This document shows positions 8,502 through 18,161 of a stretch of 43,958 bases of DNA, one piece after another; position 1 is the stretch's first letter, and each line of letters opens with the position of its first letter. The stretch covers positions 1-43,958 of the forward strand of contig NZ_RAQQ01000033.1 of assembly GCF_003610785.1 (NCBI RefSeq). The letters are read 5' to 3'. Origin of the DNA: Micromonospora globbae. Its GTDB lineage: Bacteria; Actinomycetota; Actinomycetes; Mycobacteriales; Micromonosporaceae. A program made the translations under genes and the position numbers. A model generated the notes under the pieces. That model saw nothing but the letters and a program-made list of their open reading frames with translations, was not told the DNA's origin and made no database searches.

Positions 8502-10235
8502 GTGGCAGCCCCGTTGCCGGCGATCGAGACGTTTCCGGCACTACGCGCCTGGCAGCGCAAGGCGCTGGTGGAGTACCTGCGCCGGCGCTCCGAGGACTTC
8601 ATGGCGGTGGCCACCCCCGGCGCCGGTAAGACCACCTTCGCGTTGCGGATCGCCGCCGAGCTGCTCGTCGACCGCACGGTCGACGCCGTCACGGTGGTCG
8701 CCCCGACCGAGCACCTGAAGAAGCAGTGGGCGCAGGCCGCCGCCCGGGTCGGCATCCAGCTCGACGCGGCGTTCCGCAACGCCGACGTGCACTCGTCGGC
8801 CGACTTCCACGGCGCCGTGGTCACGTACGCCCAGGTCGGCATGGCCCCGCAGGTGCACCGCCGGCGCACCATGACCCGGCGCACCCTCGTCATCCTCGAC
8901 GAGATCCACCACGCGGGCGACTCCCGATCCTGGGGCGACGGGGTGAAGTCGGCCTTCGAGCCCGCCGTACGGCGCCTCATGCTCACCGGCACCCCGTTCC
9001 GCTCCGACGACAACCCGATCCCGTTCGTGACCTACGAGCGGGGCGAGGACGGGCTGCTGCGGTCGCGCGCCGACTCCGTCTACGGCTACTCCGAGGCGCT
9101 GCGCGACGGCGTGGTCCGGCCGGTGCTCTTCCTCGCGTACTCCGGGGAGACCCGCTGGCGGACGAACGCCGGCGAGGAACTCGCGGCCCGGCTCGGCGAG
9201 CCGATGACCCAGGACCTGATCGCGCAGGCCTGGCGGACCGCCCTGGACCCGGCCGGCGACTGGATGCCGCAGGTCCTGCGGGCCGCGGACGCCCGGCTCA
9301 CCGTGCTGCGCAACGCGGGCATGCCCGACGCCGGCGGGCTGGTGATCGCCAGCGACCAGCAGGCCGCCCGCGCGTACGCCAAGCTCATCGAGCAGGTGAC
9401 GGGCGAGAGGGCGGCCGTGGTGCTCTCCGACGACGCGGGCGCCTCCGCGCGCATCGCCACGTTCGCGGCGTCCGAGCAGCGGTGGCTGGTCGCCGTGCGG
9501 ATGGTCTCGGAGGGGGTGGACATCCCCCGCCTCGCCGTGGGCGTGTACGCCACCAGCGCGAGCACCCCGCTCTACTTCGCCCAGGCGATCGGGCGGTTCG
9601 TCCGGGCCCGCCGCCCCGGGGAGACGGCCTCGGTCTTCCTGCCCAGCGTGCCGCACCTGCTGGGCCTGGCGAGCGAGATGGAGGCCGCCCGCGACCACGT
9701 GCTCGGCAAGCCGAAGGAGCGCGAGGGCTTCGACGACGACCTGCTCGAACGGGCCCAGCGCGACGACCAGGCCAGCGGTGAACTGGAGAAGAGGTTCGCG
9801 GCGCTCTCCGCCACGGCGGAGCTGGACCAGGTGATCTTCGACGGCGCCTCGTTCGGCACCGCGGCCCAGGCCGGTACGCCGGAGGAGGAGGAGTACCTGG
9901 GCCTGCCCGGCCTGCTCACCGCCGACCAGGTCGCCATGCTGCTGTCGAAGCGGCAGGCCGAGCAACTGGCCGCCCAGCGCCGTAGGGCGGCCGCCAAACC
10001 GGCCGAGAGCGCCCGTGACGCGGCGGCCGCGCCGCCGGCGCCGATGAGTGCCGCCCAGCGGCGGGTGGCGCTCCGGCGGCAGCTGAACGCGCTCGTGGCC
10101 GCCCGGCACCACCGTACGGGCCAGCCGCACGGCAAGATCCACGCCGAGCTGCGCCGGCTGTGCGGCGGGCCGCCGAGCGCGCAGGCCACCATCGAGCAGC
10201 TCGAGGAGCGCATCGCCACGGTGCAGACCCTCTGA
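8502..10235 (+). CDS. DEAD/DEAH-box superfamily 2 helicase
   Basis: The product is 577 residues from the GTG at 8502; upstream in-frame starts have no ribosome binding site. N-terminal RecA-like domain: a Q-like LRAWQRKAL motif, Walker A ATPGAGKTT at 37-45, DEIHH at 133-137 and LTGTPFRSD at 161-169. C-terminal RecA domain: SEGVDIPRL and QAIGRFVRARR (motif VI). The layout resembles type III restriction/XPB-like SF2 helicases, but no nuclease or methylase gene is adjacent, so this looks like a stand-alone actinobacterial helicase. The last 120 residues are Ala/Arg/Gln-rich with coiled-coil potential. A DNA or RNA repair role is inferred only from the motor. Confidence 0.9.
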   Translation: MAAPLPAIETFPALRAWQRKALVEYLRRRSEDFMAVATPGAGKTTFALRIAAELLVDRTVDAVTVVAPTEHLKKQWAQAAARVGIQLDAAFRNADVHSSADFHGAVVTYAQVGMAPQVHRRRTMTRRTLVILDEIHHAGDSRSWGDGVKSAFEPAVRRLMLTGTPFRSDDNPIPFVTYERGEDGLLRSRADSVYGYSEALRDGVVRPVLFLAYSGETRWRTNAGEELAARLGEPMTQDLIAQAWRTALDPAGDWMPQVLRAADARLTVLRNAGMPDAGGLVIASDQQAARAYAKLIEQVTGERAAVVLSDDAGASARIATFAASEQRWLVAVRMVSEGVDIPRLAVGVYATSASTPLYFAQAIGRFVRARRPGETASVFLPSVPHLLGLASEMEAARDHVLGKPKEREGFDDDLLERAQRDDQASGELEKRFAALSATAELDQVIFDGASFGTAAQAGTPEEEEYLGLPGLLTADQVAMLLSKRQAEQLAAQRRRAAAKPAESARDAAAAPPAPMSAAQRRVALRRQLNALVAARHHRTGQPHGKIHAELRRLCGGPPSAQATIEQLEERIATVQTL

Positions 10236-10333
10236 CGGGTGGTCCCGGCCGGGCCGGTCGGCGTGTGGAGACCGGTCCCGGGAGCCGACGCGGACCTCCT
10301 GGTCACGCCGGACGGGATGGGAAGCACGGGAGG

Positions 10334-10382
10334 ACGACGAAGCCGGCCGGGGCCCTTTCGGGGCCCCGGCCGGCTTCGTCGT
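10334..10382. terminator. Very strong bidirectional terminator hairpin
   Basis: A perfect 22-bp inverted repeat (10334-10355 and 10361-10382) with loop tttcg lies between the convergent helicase and DUF7455 genes. It is the strongest hairpin in the window. Confidence 0.9.
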
Positions 10383-10400
10383 TATGTGTGGTTACGGGTT

Positions 10401-10634
10401 TCAGTTCGCCATCAGATCGGCGCCACGCCAGGTGAACTCGGGATCCGTCGCGTACCGCACCGTGATCTTCACGAGATCCTCGGCGTACTTGTTCGCGTGG
10501 TGCCCACAGAACACCAGCTCGCCCCCGCCGGCCAGAGTGATGCGGAGCTTGCCGGCAGCATTGCAGCGGTCGCACCGTTCATCGGCGGCCGGGGGGCTCA
10601 CCGTCTCGGGCGGCGGCGTGAGGGTCGGGGTCAT
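10401..10634 (-). CDS. DUF7455-type small zinc-binding protein
   Basis: The product is 77 residues from the ATG at 10634, which has a gaggagga site just upstream; a longer frame to 10763 has no support. It carries CDRCNAAG near residues 20-27 and CGHHAN near 42-47, a Cys-x2-Cys ... Cys-x-His-His arrangement that probably coordinates zinc. Similar short proteins lie next to the primary sigma factor gene in actinomycetes, with no established function. Transcribed on the same strand as, and downstream of, the sigma factor gene, but separated from it by 245 bp. Confidence 0.8.
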   Translation of the reverse strand: MTPTLTPPPETVSPPAADERCDRCNAAGKLRITLAGGGELVFCGHHANKYAEDLVKITVRYATDPEFTWRGADLMAN

Positions 10635-10879
10635 CGCCTTCCTCCTCTGGTCGTCACCGATGAACAATCTCTTCGGTCGTTGCTCACCTATCCTGCAACA
10701 TCCTTGTCGCGCCTGGCCTTCCCTGTGTGCCCGCGGGGGACCGAGGTCACACATGACAGGCACAGTGTGCCGTGCCCCAAGGGTGCCACGTCAACGATCA
10801 CAATCGTGCAACCGGCGGATCACCATCAGGTGTTGCACAGCTGGTGATCAAAACGACACGCCGGGTTGACGATTGAGGG
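10635..10879. other. Spacer of relatively low GC with several inverted repeats
   Basis: This 245-bp region between DUF7455 and the sigma factor gene is less GC-rich than its surroundings. It holds ggcac-agt-gtgcc near 10770, acgat-caca-atcgt at 10794-10807, gtgcaac/gttgcac at 10806-10812 and 10832-10838, and gatcacca/tggtgatc at 10818-10825 and 10842-10849. Some pairings are mutually exclusive. It should contain the 3' end of the sigma-factor transcript and the DUF7455 promoter; no open reading frame is convincing. Confidence 0.5.
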
Positions 10880-12484
<1,605 letters not shown>

Positions 12485-12775
12485 GAATGACCTTCCGGAG
12501 GCGAAGAGCGAGCACGGCCGGGTCGTCCGGCGCAGCAGGGGCCACCGCGCCGGGCGATGTGGTTGAGGAACCCCCGTGTCCCGGGCCGGCCGGTCACCGG
12601 GCGGTCCGTGGCGCGTGGGCAGGGGTGAATTGTAACGCCGTCTGCGGCGATCATCCTGCGCCGCACGGCGTATCGGGTTGCCGGGACCGCCGATTCGACG
12701 CAGATGTGGACTTTGTAAGGATGATACCCGCGCGTGAGCCGGAACGTCCCGGTCGTGCGGGAAGGGGACGAGGGG
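12485..12775. promoter_or_regulatory. Divergent promoter region of sigA and the IMPase-like gene
   Basis: On the minus strand a near-consensus -10, TACAAT, lies at 12634-12629; transcription from it would give sigA a leader of about 135-140 nt. A clear -35 at 17-18 bp was not found. Toward the + strand, a lower-GC stretch at 12710-12726 (tttgtaaggatgatacc) could hold the -10 of the IMPase-like gene, and its complement reads TATCAT for a second minus-strand start. No reading frame in the region looks coding. Confidence 0.45.
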
Positions 12776-13594
12776 ATGCAGGGTACGGCGCCGTCACCAC
12801 GGGAACTGCTGGAGATCGCGGTCGAGGTGGCCCGCGACGCCGCCGCGACGGCGCACCGGATGCGGGCCGAGGGCGTCTCGGTGGCCGCGACCAAGAGCAC
12901 GGTCACCGACGTGGTGACCGCCGCCGACCGGGCGGTGGAACGGCAGGTCCTCGACACGCTGCGCCGGCTGCGGCCCGCCGACGCCGTGCTGGGCGAGGAG
13001 TACGGGGCGGGCGCCACGGAGGCGGGGCCCGGCGGCGTGCGGTGGATCGTCGACCCGATCGACGGCACCGTCAACTACCTCTACGGGCTGCCGTACTGCG
13101 CCGTCTCGCTCGCCGCCGAGGTCGACGGGCAGGTGGTCGCCGGGGTCGTGCGCAACGTGGTCACCGGCGAGGAGTGGACGGCGACCGCCGGCGGCGGCGC
13201 GTGGCGTGACGGCGAGCGGCTGCGCTGCTCCACCGAGACCGACCTGGGCCAGACGCTCGTCGCCACCGGCTTCGGCTACGACCCCAAGCGCCGGGCGCAC
13301 CAGGCGCGGGTGGTGGCCGAACTGATCCCGCACGTCCGCGACATCCGCCGCTTCGGTGCCGCCTCGCTGGACCTCTGTCTGACCGCGGAGGGCCGGTTCG
13401 ACGCCTACTACGAGAAGGGGCTCAACGCCTGGGACCACGCGGCCGGCGGACTGGTCGCCACCGAGGCCGGGCTCCGGGTGGCCGGGCTCGGCGGCCGCCC
13501 GCCCGGGCCGGACCTGGTGATCGCGGCCCCGCCGGCGCTCTTCGCGCCGCTGCACGACCGGCTCGCCGACCTGGACGCCTCCGGCGGCCCGTGA
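12776..13594 (+). CDS. Inositol-monophosphatase family phosphatase
   Basis: The product is 272 residues from the ATG at 12776, which has a purine-rich gaaggggacgagggg upstream; a GTG at 12734 would add 14 residues. Metal-site motifs of the family are complete: GEE at 73-75, DPIDGTVNY at 93-101 and WDHAAGG at 219-225. These enzymes use two or three Mg ions to hydrolyse phosphate from inositol phosphate, fructose 1,6-bisphosphate, histidinol phosphate or PAP; the substrate cannot be set from motifs. In actinomycetes inositol feeds mycothiol and phosphatidylinositol synthesis, a plausible role. Divergent from sigA and convergent with the LytR_C gene. Confidence 0.9.
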   Translation: MQGTAPSPRELLEIAVEVARDAAATAHRMRAEGVSVAATKSTVTDVVTAADRAVERQVLDTLRRLRPADAVLGEEYGAGATEAGPGGVRWIVDPIDGTVNYLYGLPYCAVSLAAEVDGQVVAGVVRNVVTGEEWTATAGGGAWRDGERLRCSTETDLGQTLVATGFGYDPKRRAHQARVVAELIPHVRDIRRFGAASLDLCLTAEGRFDAYYEKGLNAWDHAAGGLVATEAGLRVAGLGGRPPGPDLVIAAPPALFAPLHDRLADLDASGGP

Positions 13595-13663
13595 CCCCGC
13601 TGCGCGGCGCGGCTGCCGGCGCCCGCCGTGGACGGGCCGGTGCGGGACGGGCGGCGGGGCGCG

Positions 13664-14194
13664 CTACTGGTCGACGGGGGCGGGGCAGGTGCCGGGGGGC
13701 GCCTCCGGCGAGCCGAGGTCGCCGAGGGACTGGTTCACCTCGGTGGTGGTGGCCAACTGCTGGAAGGCGCCGCCGAGCACCACGTCGACGGTGTCGTCCT
13801 TGCGCTCGACCTGGAAAACCAGCTTGGCGTTGTCCAGGAAGTACGCGCGCAGCAGGTGGGCCGAGCCGACGCCCTTCGGGCCGTACCGCAGCACCGCGAT
13901 GTTCTCGATCGGGTTCTTCTCGCTGGCGACCTTCTTCACCTGGAACTGCCGGTTGGTGAACTCGTCGGCGACCTGGCGGGCGAGGCCGGGCTGGTCCGTG
14001 CCGTTGAGCACGTTGATCTTCACGTCCTTGCGCTCGCGGAGCGTGACGTCGGCGAGCGGCCAGCCCTCCGGGCAGCCCTTGGCGCCGCCCGCGTTGCTCT
14101 GTGTGTCGCGTACCAGCGCGACCACGACGAAGACCATGGCGAGGACCGCCAGCAGACCGACGACAACGAGTGCCCGCACTCGCGCAAAACTCAT
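13664..14194 (-). CDS. LytR_C domain membrane-anchored protein
   Basis: The product is 176 residues from the ATG at 14194. A single N-terminal transmembrane helix (about 8-28) is followed by an extracytoplasmic LytR C-terminal domain (about 50-150) with KINVLNGTDQPGLARQVADEF. In larger LytR-CpsA-Psr ligases this domain follows the catalytic part; here it stands alone, so the protein cannot be a ligase itself. A cell-wall role is inferred. A longer in-frame start at 14317 adds an Arg/Pro-rich segment with no ribosome binding site. Possible -10 TAACCT on the minus strand at 14280-14275. Confidence 0.85.
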   Translation of the reverse strand: MSFARVRALVVVGLLAVLAMVFVVVALVRDTQSNAGGAKGCPEGWPLADVTLRERKDVKINVLNGTDQPGLARQVADEFTNRQFQVKKVASEKNPIENIAVLRYGPKGVGSAHLLRAYFLDNAKLVFQVERKDDTVDVVLGGAFQQLATTTEVNQSLGDLGSPEAPPGTCPAPVDQ

Positions 14195-14612
14195 CTGGGC
14201 GCTCCCCGGACTCCAGGTGGGTGGCGGCGGCCGCCGGCGTCCGCGCCGCCCGCCGGCCGTCGGGTACGCCGCTGAGGTTAACGGTTGTCCGACCGTCGCG
14301 TGGAAACAGCCGGACATGCCGGCGCGCCATCGGTGAACCGGGTACTACTACCCCTATCTTCGTGTCGCCTGAGTCACATTGGGAACAACTTGCCGTGCGG
14401 GGGCGTACATCTCTGCCACGAGGGCGGTATACATGCCTCGCCCGAAGGGGGGGTAAGGTACCGCGCTCGCTGGGGGAGTTTCCTGGCGGGCCCGACCGGC
14501 GGGTGTTGTCGGGTCGGGTGACCGACACAACGGGTGGCCGGCCAGCGGAACCGAAACAGCGTCGTCCGGCGTTACAACCGTACGACCACATCGATATGGG
14601 AGAGTGAAACCG
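14195..14612. promoter_or_regulatory. 418-bp intergenic region with divergent promoters, no gene seen
   Basis: This gap separates the LytR_C and DUF4193 genes. Its features include an inverted repeat gggta-ctac-taccc (about 14339-14352) and a GGAAC (14382-14386) plus CGTA (14404-14407) pair with a 17-bp spacer, which resembles an ECF sigma promoter. TATACAT lies at 14429-14435, followed by a G-rich run at about 14445-14454. A ggagag ribosome binding site precedes the ATG at 14613. The long leader of DUF4193 is unexplained. No conserved RNA was recognised. Confidence 0.4.
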
Positions 14613-14909
14613 ATGGCCACCGACTACGACGCTCCGCGTCGCGACGAGGTCGACCTCGGCGAGGACAGCCTGGAAGAGCTCAAGGCCCGGCGGGTCGACT
14701 CACAGTCGGGCGCCGTGGACGTCGACGAGGCCGAGGTGGCCGAGAGCTTCGAGCTGCCCGGCGCCGACCTGGCCGACGAGGAGCTCACCGTCAAGGTGCT
14801 GCCCATGCAGCAGGACGAGTTCCGCTGCGCCCGCTGCTTCCTGGTGCACCACCGCAGCCAGCTGGCGGTCGAGCGCAACGGCGAGCTGATCTGTCGCGAG
14901 TGCGTCTGA
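14613..14909 (+). CDS. DUF4193 family small acidic zinc-ribbon protein
   Basis: The product is 98 residues from the ATG at 14613. The first 70 residues are strongly acidic (DLGEDSLEELKARR, then DVDEAEVAESFEL), and the C-terminus carries a zinc ribbon with CARC near residues 74-77 and CREC at 94-97. The family is universal in actinobacteria and often essential in screens, with unknown function. The acidic N-terminus plus zinc ribbon looks like a protein that docks on transcription or translation machinery, which is speculation. A hairpin terminator follows closely. Confidence 0.9.
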   Translation: MATDYDAPRRDEVDLGEDSLEELKARRVDSQSGAVDVDEAEVAESFELPGADLADEELTVKVLPMQQDEFRCARCFLVHHRSQLAVERNGELICRECV

Positions 14910-14923
14910 CCTCGGTCCACCCC

Positions 14924-14953
14924 AGCGGCGGCCTCCCGATCGGGGCCGCCGCT
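14924..14953 (+). terminator. Hairpin after the DUF4193 gene
   Basis: Arms agcggcggcc (14924-14933) and ggccgccgct (14944-14953) are perfect complements, with an inner cccgatcggg. It starts 14 bases after the stop codon. No U-tract. Confidence 0.75.
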
Positions 14954-14990
14954 GTCGGCGTCGCCATGCGGCGCTGGTGTGGAACTGCTT

Positions 14991-15012
14991 GACTCGCAAC
15001 GGGGGGCGAGTC
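14991..15012. promoter_or_regulatory. Inverted repeat upstream of the conserved hypothetical gene
   Basis: gactcgc (14991-14997) and gcgagtc (15006-15012) flank an 8-base G-rich spacer, 22 bases before the start codon. It could be an operator or a hairpin in the leader; no regulator can be named. Confidence 0.35.
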
Positions 15013-15034
15013 GGCGATCCGGGAGGACGAGGGC

Positions 15035-15814
15035 ATGGGCGAGCGAGGCGACGCGTCGGAGGAGCTCGGCGCCACCGTGGCGGCGCTGACGGCCGACGAC
15101 CTCGCTCCGAAACGTCGCCGTCAGCTGCTCGGCCGGCTCGTGGGGCAGGCCCGGGCGCGCGGGCTGGGTGACCTCTTCAAGCCCCGGGCCGCCGTCCGCT
15201 GGATGGTGGACACGGTCGCCGAGATCGCGCCGCACGTGCCGGTCCGCGACCTCGCCACCCTGCGGCGGCACTTCGAGGGGCTGGACGACGAGGCCCTCGC
15301 CGAGCGGCTGGTCCGCAACGCCGCCCGGGCGACGGCCGGGGTGGGCGCGGCCGGGGGCGGCGTCGCCGCCGTCGAGTGGGCCGCCACCCCGACCCTGCTG
15401 TCCGCCCCGGTGCTGCTGGCGGCCGAGACGATCGCCGTCGTGGCGGTGGAACTGAAGCTCATCGGCGAGCTGCACGAGGTGTACGGCGTCCCGCTGCCCG
15501 AGGGCCGCGGCCAGCGCGCCGTCGCGCTGGTGCACGGCTGGGCCACCCAGCGCGGCGTGAACCCGATGATGCCGGGCGCCGGCATCGGCGCGGTGCTCGG
15601 CACGGCCGCCCGCCGCGAGCTGCGGGACACCCTGCTGCGCCGTTTCGGCCGCAACCTCACCACGTTGGGGCCGTTCCTGACCGGGGCCGCCGTCGCGAGC
15701 TACCTCAACCGCCGGGCCACCCGGGCACTCGGCGACCAGGTCCGCGACGACCTGCGGCGCAAGCGCCGGGCGCTGCCCGGTCTGCCACCACGGTCACTGC
15801 CCGACGCGCCCTGA
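15035..15814 (+). CDS. Conserved actinobacterial protein, possibly EcsC-like
   Basis: A 259-residue protein starting at an ATG with a ggagga site 7 bases upstream. The central Gly/Ala-rich hydrophobic part (about 97-150, including AAGGGVAAVEW and LLAAETIAVVAVELKLIGELHEVYG) resembles the membrane-associated region of the EcsC family. A second hydrophobic region is near 180-230, and the C-terminus is basic. The function is unknown and the EcsC resemblance is weak. It lies on the + strand between DUF4193 and the convergent DUF3093 gene. Confidence 0.6.
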   Translation: MGERGDASEELGATVAALTADDLAPKRRRQLLGRLVGQARARGLGDLFKPRAAVRWMVDTVAEIAPHVPVRDLATLRRHFEGLDDEALAERLVRNAARATAGVGAAGGGVAAVEWAATPTLLSAPVLLAAETIAVVAVELKLIGELHEVYGVPLPEGRGQRAVALVHGWATQRGVNPMMPGAGIGAVLGTAARRELRDTLLRRFGRNLTTLGPFLTGAAVASYLNRRATRALGDQVRDDLRRKRRALPGLPPRSLPDAP

Positions 15815-15829
15815 CGCGCGCGGCGACGG

Positions 15830-16333
15830 TCAGCGGGCGGCGTCGCGGGCGGCCAGGATCGCCTCGGCCAGCTCGACGGGGCGGCGGGTGCTCACCACCC
15901 AGAACGGGGTGGGGTCGGCGGGATCGTCCAGCACCACCTGCACGGCGCCGCTGATCCACGGACGCTGCACCACGAACGCCAGCGGGTCGGCGCCGACACC
16001 GAGCACCTCGCGCCGCCCGGCGGCGTCCAGCGGGACCACGTCGGCGACGTACCGCACCGGGAGCCGGGCGTCGTCGACGAGCAGCTCGCCGTCGCGGACC
16101 GCGACCCGGATCCGGCCCAGCCACCACAGCCCCGCCGCGGCGGACGGCAGCAGCACCGCGAACGGCAGCCAGGAGCGCAGCCCCGGCGCGCCCATCCACA
16201 GCTCGGCGGCGAGCAGGCCGGCGGCCGCCAGCCCGGCCAGCCACAGCCACCAGGACAGGCCGAGGCGCTCGGCGTACGCCGGGCGGGCCGCAATGGGGGG
16301 CGCGGACGAGGGCGAGGACGGCGACAGGCTCAC
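15830..16333 (-). CDS. DUF3093 family membrane protein
   Basis: A 167-residue protein. The N-terminal YAERLGLSWWLW followed by two transmembrane helices (about 27-46 and 52-72) and a C-terminal soluble domain of about 90 residues (VAVRDGELLV ... RPWISGAVQV ... PFWVVSTRRP) defines DUF3093. This is a bacterial PH-like arrangement with unknown function. Start GTG at 16333 with no ribosome binding site; a -10-like TACCCT lies 6 bases upstream, which suggests a leaderless transcript. Divergent from dut. Confidence 0.85.
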   Translation of the reverse strand: MSLSPSSPSSAPPIAARPAYAERLGLSWWLWLAGLAAAGLLAAELWMGAPGLRSWLPFAVLLPSAAAGLWWLGRIRVAVRDGELLVDDARLPVRYVADVVPLDAAGRREVLGVGADPLAFVVQRPWISGAVQVVLDDPADPTPFWVVSTRRPVELAEAILAARDAAR

Positions 16334-16345
16334 AGTCCGAGGGTA
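16334..16345 (-). promoter_or_regulatory. Candidate -10 element for a leaderless DUF3093 transcript
   Basis: On the minus strand TACCCT (16345-16340) ends 6 bases before the GTG start codon, and no SD sequence is seen. Confidence 0.4.
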
Positions 16346-16415
16346 CGGCGGACGGCGGGCCGGGTACCCGGCAGGATGGCAGGGTCACCGCCGTACCGGA
16401 CGGAAGAGGGGAACC

Positions 16416-16928
16416 GTGACCGACGTCGTACCCGTGCCCGTACGGCAGCTCGATCCCGAGCTGCCGCTCCCGGCGTACGCCCATCCGGGCGACGCGGGGG
16501 CCGACCTGATGGCCGCCACGGACGTGGAGCTGCCGCCCGGCGGGCGCGCCCTGGTACCCACCGGGGTGGCGGTCGCCCTGCCGGAGGGGTACGTGGGCCT
16601 GGTGCACCCCCGGTCGGGTCTCGCGGCCAGGCTCGGTGTGACGGTGCTCAACGCGCCCGGTACGGTCGACGCCGGCTACCGGGGCGAGATCCTGGTGAAC
16701 CTGATCAATCATGATCCGGTCGCTCCCGCCAAGATCTCCCGGGGCGACCGGATCGCCCAGCTCGTCGTCCAGCGGGTGGCGCGGGCCGAGTTCCAGCCGG
16801 TGGCCGAGCTGCCGCCGTCCCGGCGCGGGACGGGCGGGCACGGCTCCACCGGCGGGCACGCCGGTCTGGTGCCGCCGCCGGCCGACCCGCCGGGTGCCGA
16901 CCGGCGCAGCGAAGAGGTGACAGGGTGA
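16416..16928 (+). CDS. dut: Deoxyuridine 5'-triphosphate nucleotidohydrolase (dUTPase)
   Basis: The product is 170 residues from the GTG at 16416, with a gaagagggga site upstream. The trimeric dUTPase hydrolyses dUTP to dUMP and pyrophosphate, keeping uracil out of DNA and supplying thymidylate synthesis. All five motifs are visible: PGDAGADL at 24-31, HPRSGLA at 64-70, GTVDAGYRGE at 82-91 with catalytic Asp85, GDRIAQLV at 110-117, and the C-terminal arm RGTGGHGSTG at 137-146. In place of the usual GFGSTG the arm has the His seen in actinobacteria. First gene of a + strand run with DUF3710, OB-fold and DUF3159 genes. Confidence 0.95.
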   Translation: MTDVVPVPVRQLDPELPLPAYAHPGDAGADLMAATDVELPPGGRALVPTGVAVALPEGYVGLVHPRSGLAARLGVTVLNAPGTVDAGYRGEILVNLINHDPVAPAKISRGDRIAQLVVQRVARAEFQPVAELPPSRRGTGGHGSTGGHAGLVPPPADPPGADRRSEEVTG

Positions 16929-16953
16929 GCGTGAACAGCGGAGGGTGGACGCA

Positions 16954-17634
16954 GTGATCTTCTCCCGGAAGCGGGCCGCCGGGCGGCACGCCCGCGACGA
17001 GCGGACCACCGAGGTCCTCGACGACAACCAGGCCGAGGAGGCGAGCCCGCCGACCCTCACCCGCGGCCCGTACGACATCTCCGAGGCGCCGTCCGGGGTG
17101 ACCCGGCTCGATCTCGGCAGCCTGCACATCCCCGCGGTCCCCGAGGTGGAGGTGCGGGTGCAGGCCGACCAGCAGGGCGTCATCCAGCAGGTGGTGCTGG
17201 TGCACGGGCAGAACGCCCTGCAGCTCGGCGTCTTCGCCGCGCCCCGGTCCGAGGGGATCTGGGACGAGGTGCGGGAGGAGATCCGCCAGTCGCTGTTCAA
17301 CGACGGCGCGGCGGCCCAGGAGGTCGAGGGCGACTACGGCACCGAGCTGCGGGCCCGGGTGCGTACCCCCGACGGCACGACCGACCTCCGTTTCGTCGGC
17401 ATCGACGGCCCTCGGTGGATGGTGCGCGGCGTCTACCAGGGCGCCGCGGCGGTCGACCCGGCGGCGGCCGGCCCGCTGGCCGCGTGCCTGGAGGGGCTCG
17501 TCGTCGACCGGGGCCAGGAGGCCAAGCCGGTGCGCGAGCCGCTGCCGCTGCGGTTGCCGCGGGAGATGGCCGACCAGGCCCGGCCGGAGCCGTCCCCGGA
17601 CGGCGGGCGCCCGGCCGAGCCGCGGCAGGTCTGA
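16954..17634 (+). CDS. DUF3710 family protein
   Basis: The product is 226 residues from the GTG at 16954, giving MIFSRKRAAGRHARD, with a cggaggg site 8 bases upstream; a GTG at 16945 is an alternative. The body has RLDLGSLHIPAVPEVEVRVQ and FVGIDGPRWMVRGVYQG, as in DUF3710, a soluble actinobacterial family of unknown function. The gene follows dut by 25 bp, and the dut-DUF3710 order is commonly conserved in actinobacteria, which suggests a functional or expression link. Confidence 0.85.
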   Translation: MIFSRKRAAGRHARDERTTEVLDDNQAEEASPPTLTRGPYDISEAPSGVTRLDLGSLHIPAVPEVEVRVQADQQGVIQQVVLVHGQNALQLGVFAAPRSEGIWDEVREEIRQSLFNDGAAAQEVEGDYGTELRARVRTPDGTTDLRFVGIDGPRWMVRGVYQGAAAVDPAAAGPLAACLEGLVVDRGQEAKPVREPLPLRLPREMADQARPEPSPDGGRPAEPRQV

Positions 17635-17758
17635 CCGCGGGTCACCGGACCGCCGGGACCGCTCCGGTCGGCGTACGCTGGCGGGACGGTCCCGGCGATG
17701 TCGGGGCCGGGCCAGCGCCGGCTCCGCCGGCCAGCGAGGAGAGGACGACGCGGAGGTC

Positions 17759-18139
17759 ATGACCACCGACGAGAGCCGGGGGTCGCTGCGGCGGATCCTG
17801 CACCGGCTCACGGCGAGCGAGGCCGAGATCGAGGCGCAGGAGCTGCAACGGGAGAGCGCCGAGTGCGGCGGTGTCCCGGCGCGGCAGTGCTCCCGCGGGC
17901 AGGTGGTGTCGGTCAGCGGGCGGCTGCGCACGGTCGTCTACACCCCCCGCACGAACCTGCCCACCCTGGAGGCCGACCTCTACGACGGCAGCGACGTGGT
18001 GACGCTGGTCTGGCTGGGGCGGCGGCACATCGCCGGCATCGAGCCGGGCCGGCACCTGACCGCACGTGGCCGGATCGCCGTACGGGACGACCGCAAGGTC
18101 ATTTACAACCCGTACTACGAGCTGGACCAGCCCAAGTGA
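17759..18139 (+). CDS. OB-fold nucleic-acid-binding domain protein
   Basis: A 126-residue protein. A short N-terminal helix (about 8-33) is followed by an OB-fold (about 45-120): QVVSVSGRLRTVVYTPR, LEADLYDGSDVVTLVWLGRR, GRHLTARGRIAVRDDRKVIYNPYYEL. Similar single OB-fold proteins related to the RecG wedge/tRNA anticodon-binding type are common in actinobacteria downstream of dut. Nucleic-acid binding is inferred from the fold; the partner is unknown. A gaggag/cggagg purine-rich site precedes the ATG. DUF3159 follows after 22 bp. Confidence 0.8.
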   Translation: MTTDESRGSLRRILHRLTASEAEIEAQELQRESAECGGVPARQCSRGQVVSVSGRLRTVVYTPRTNLPTLEADLYDGSDVVTLVWLGRRHIAGIEPGRHLTARGRIAVRDDRKVIYNPYYELDQPK

Positions 18140-18161
18140 CCGCGCGGACGAACGGGAGCCG

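Noticed and set aside
8434..8718. Reading frame with a good ribosome binding site ahead of the helicase
   Set aside because: It overlaps the helicase start by over 200 bp in another frame and its product is Arg/Pro/Ser-rich, typical of a shadow frame.
8502..10235. Helicase as part of a defence or restriction system
   Set aside because: No methylase, nuclease or known defence partner is adjacent; neighbours are a TRIC channel and DUF7455.
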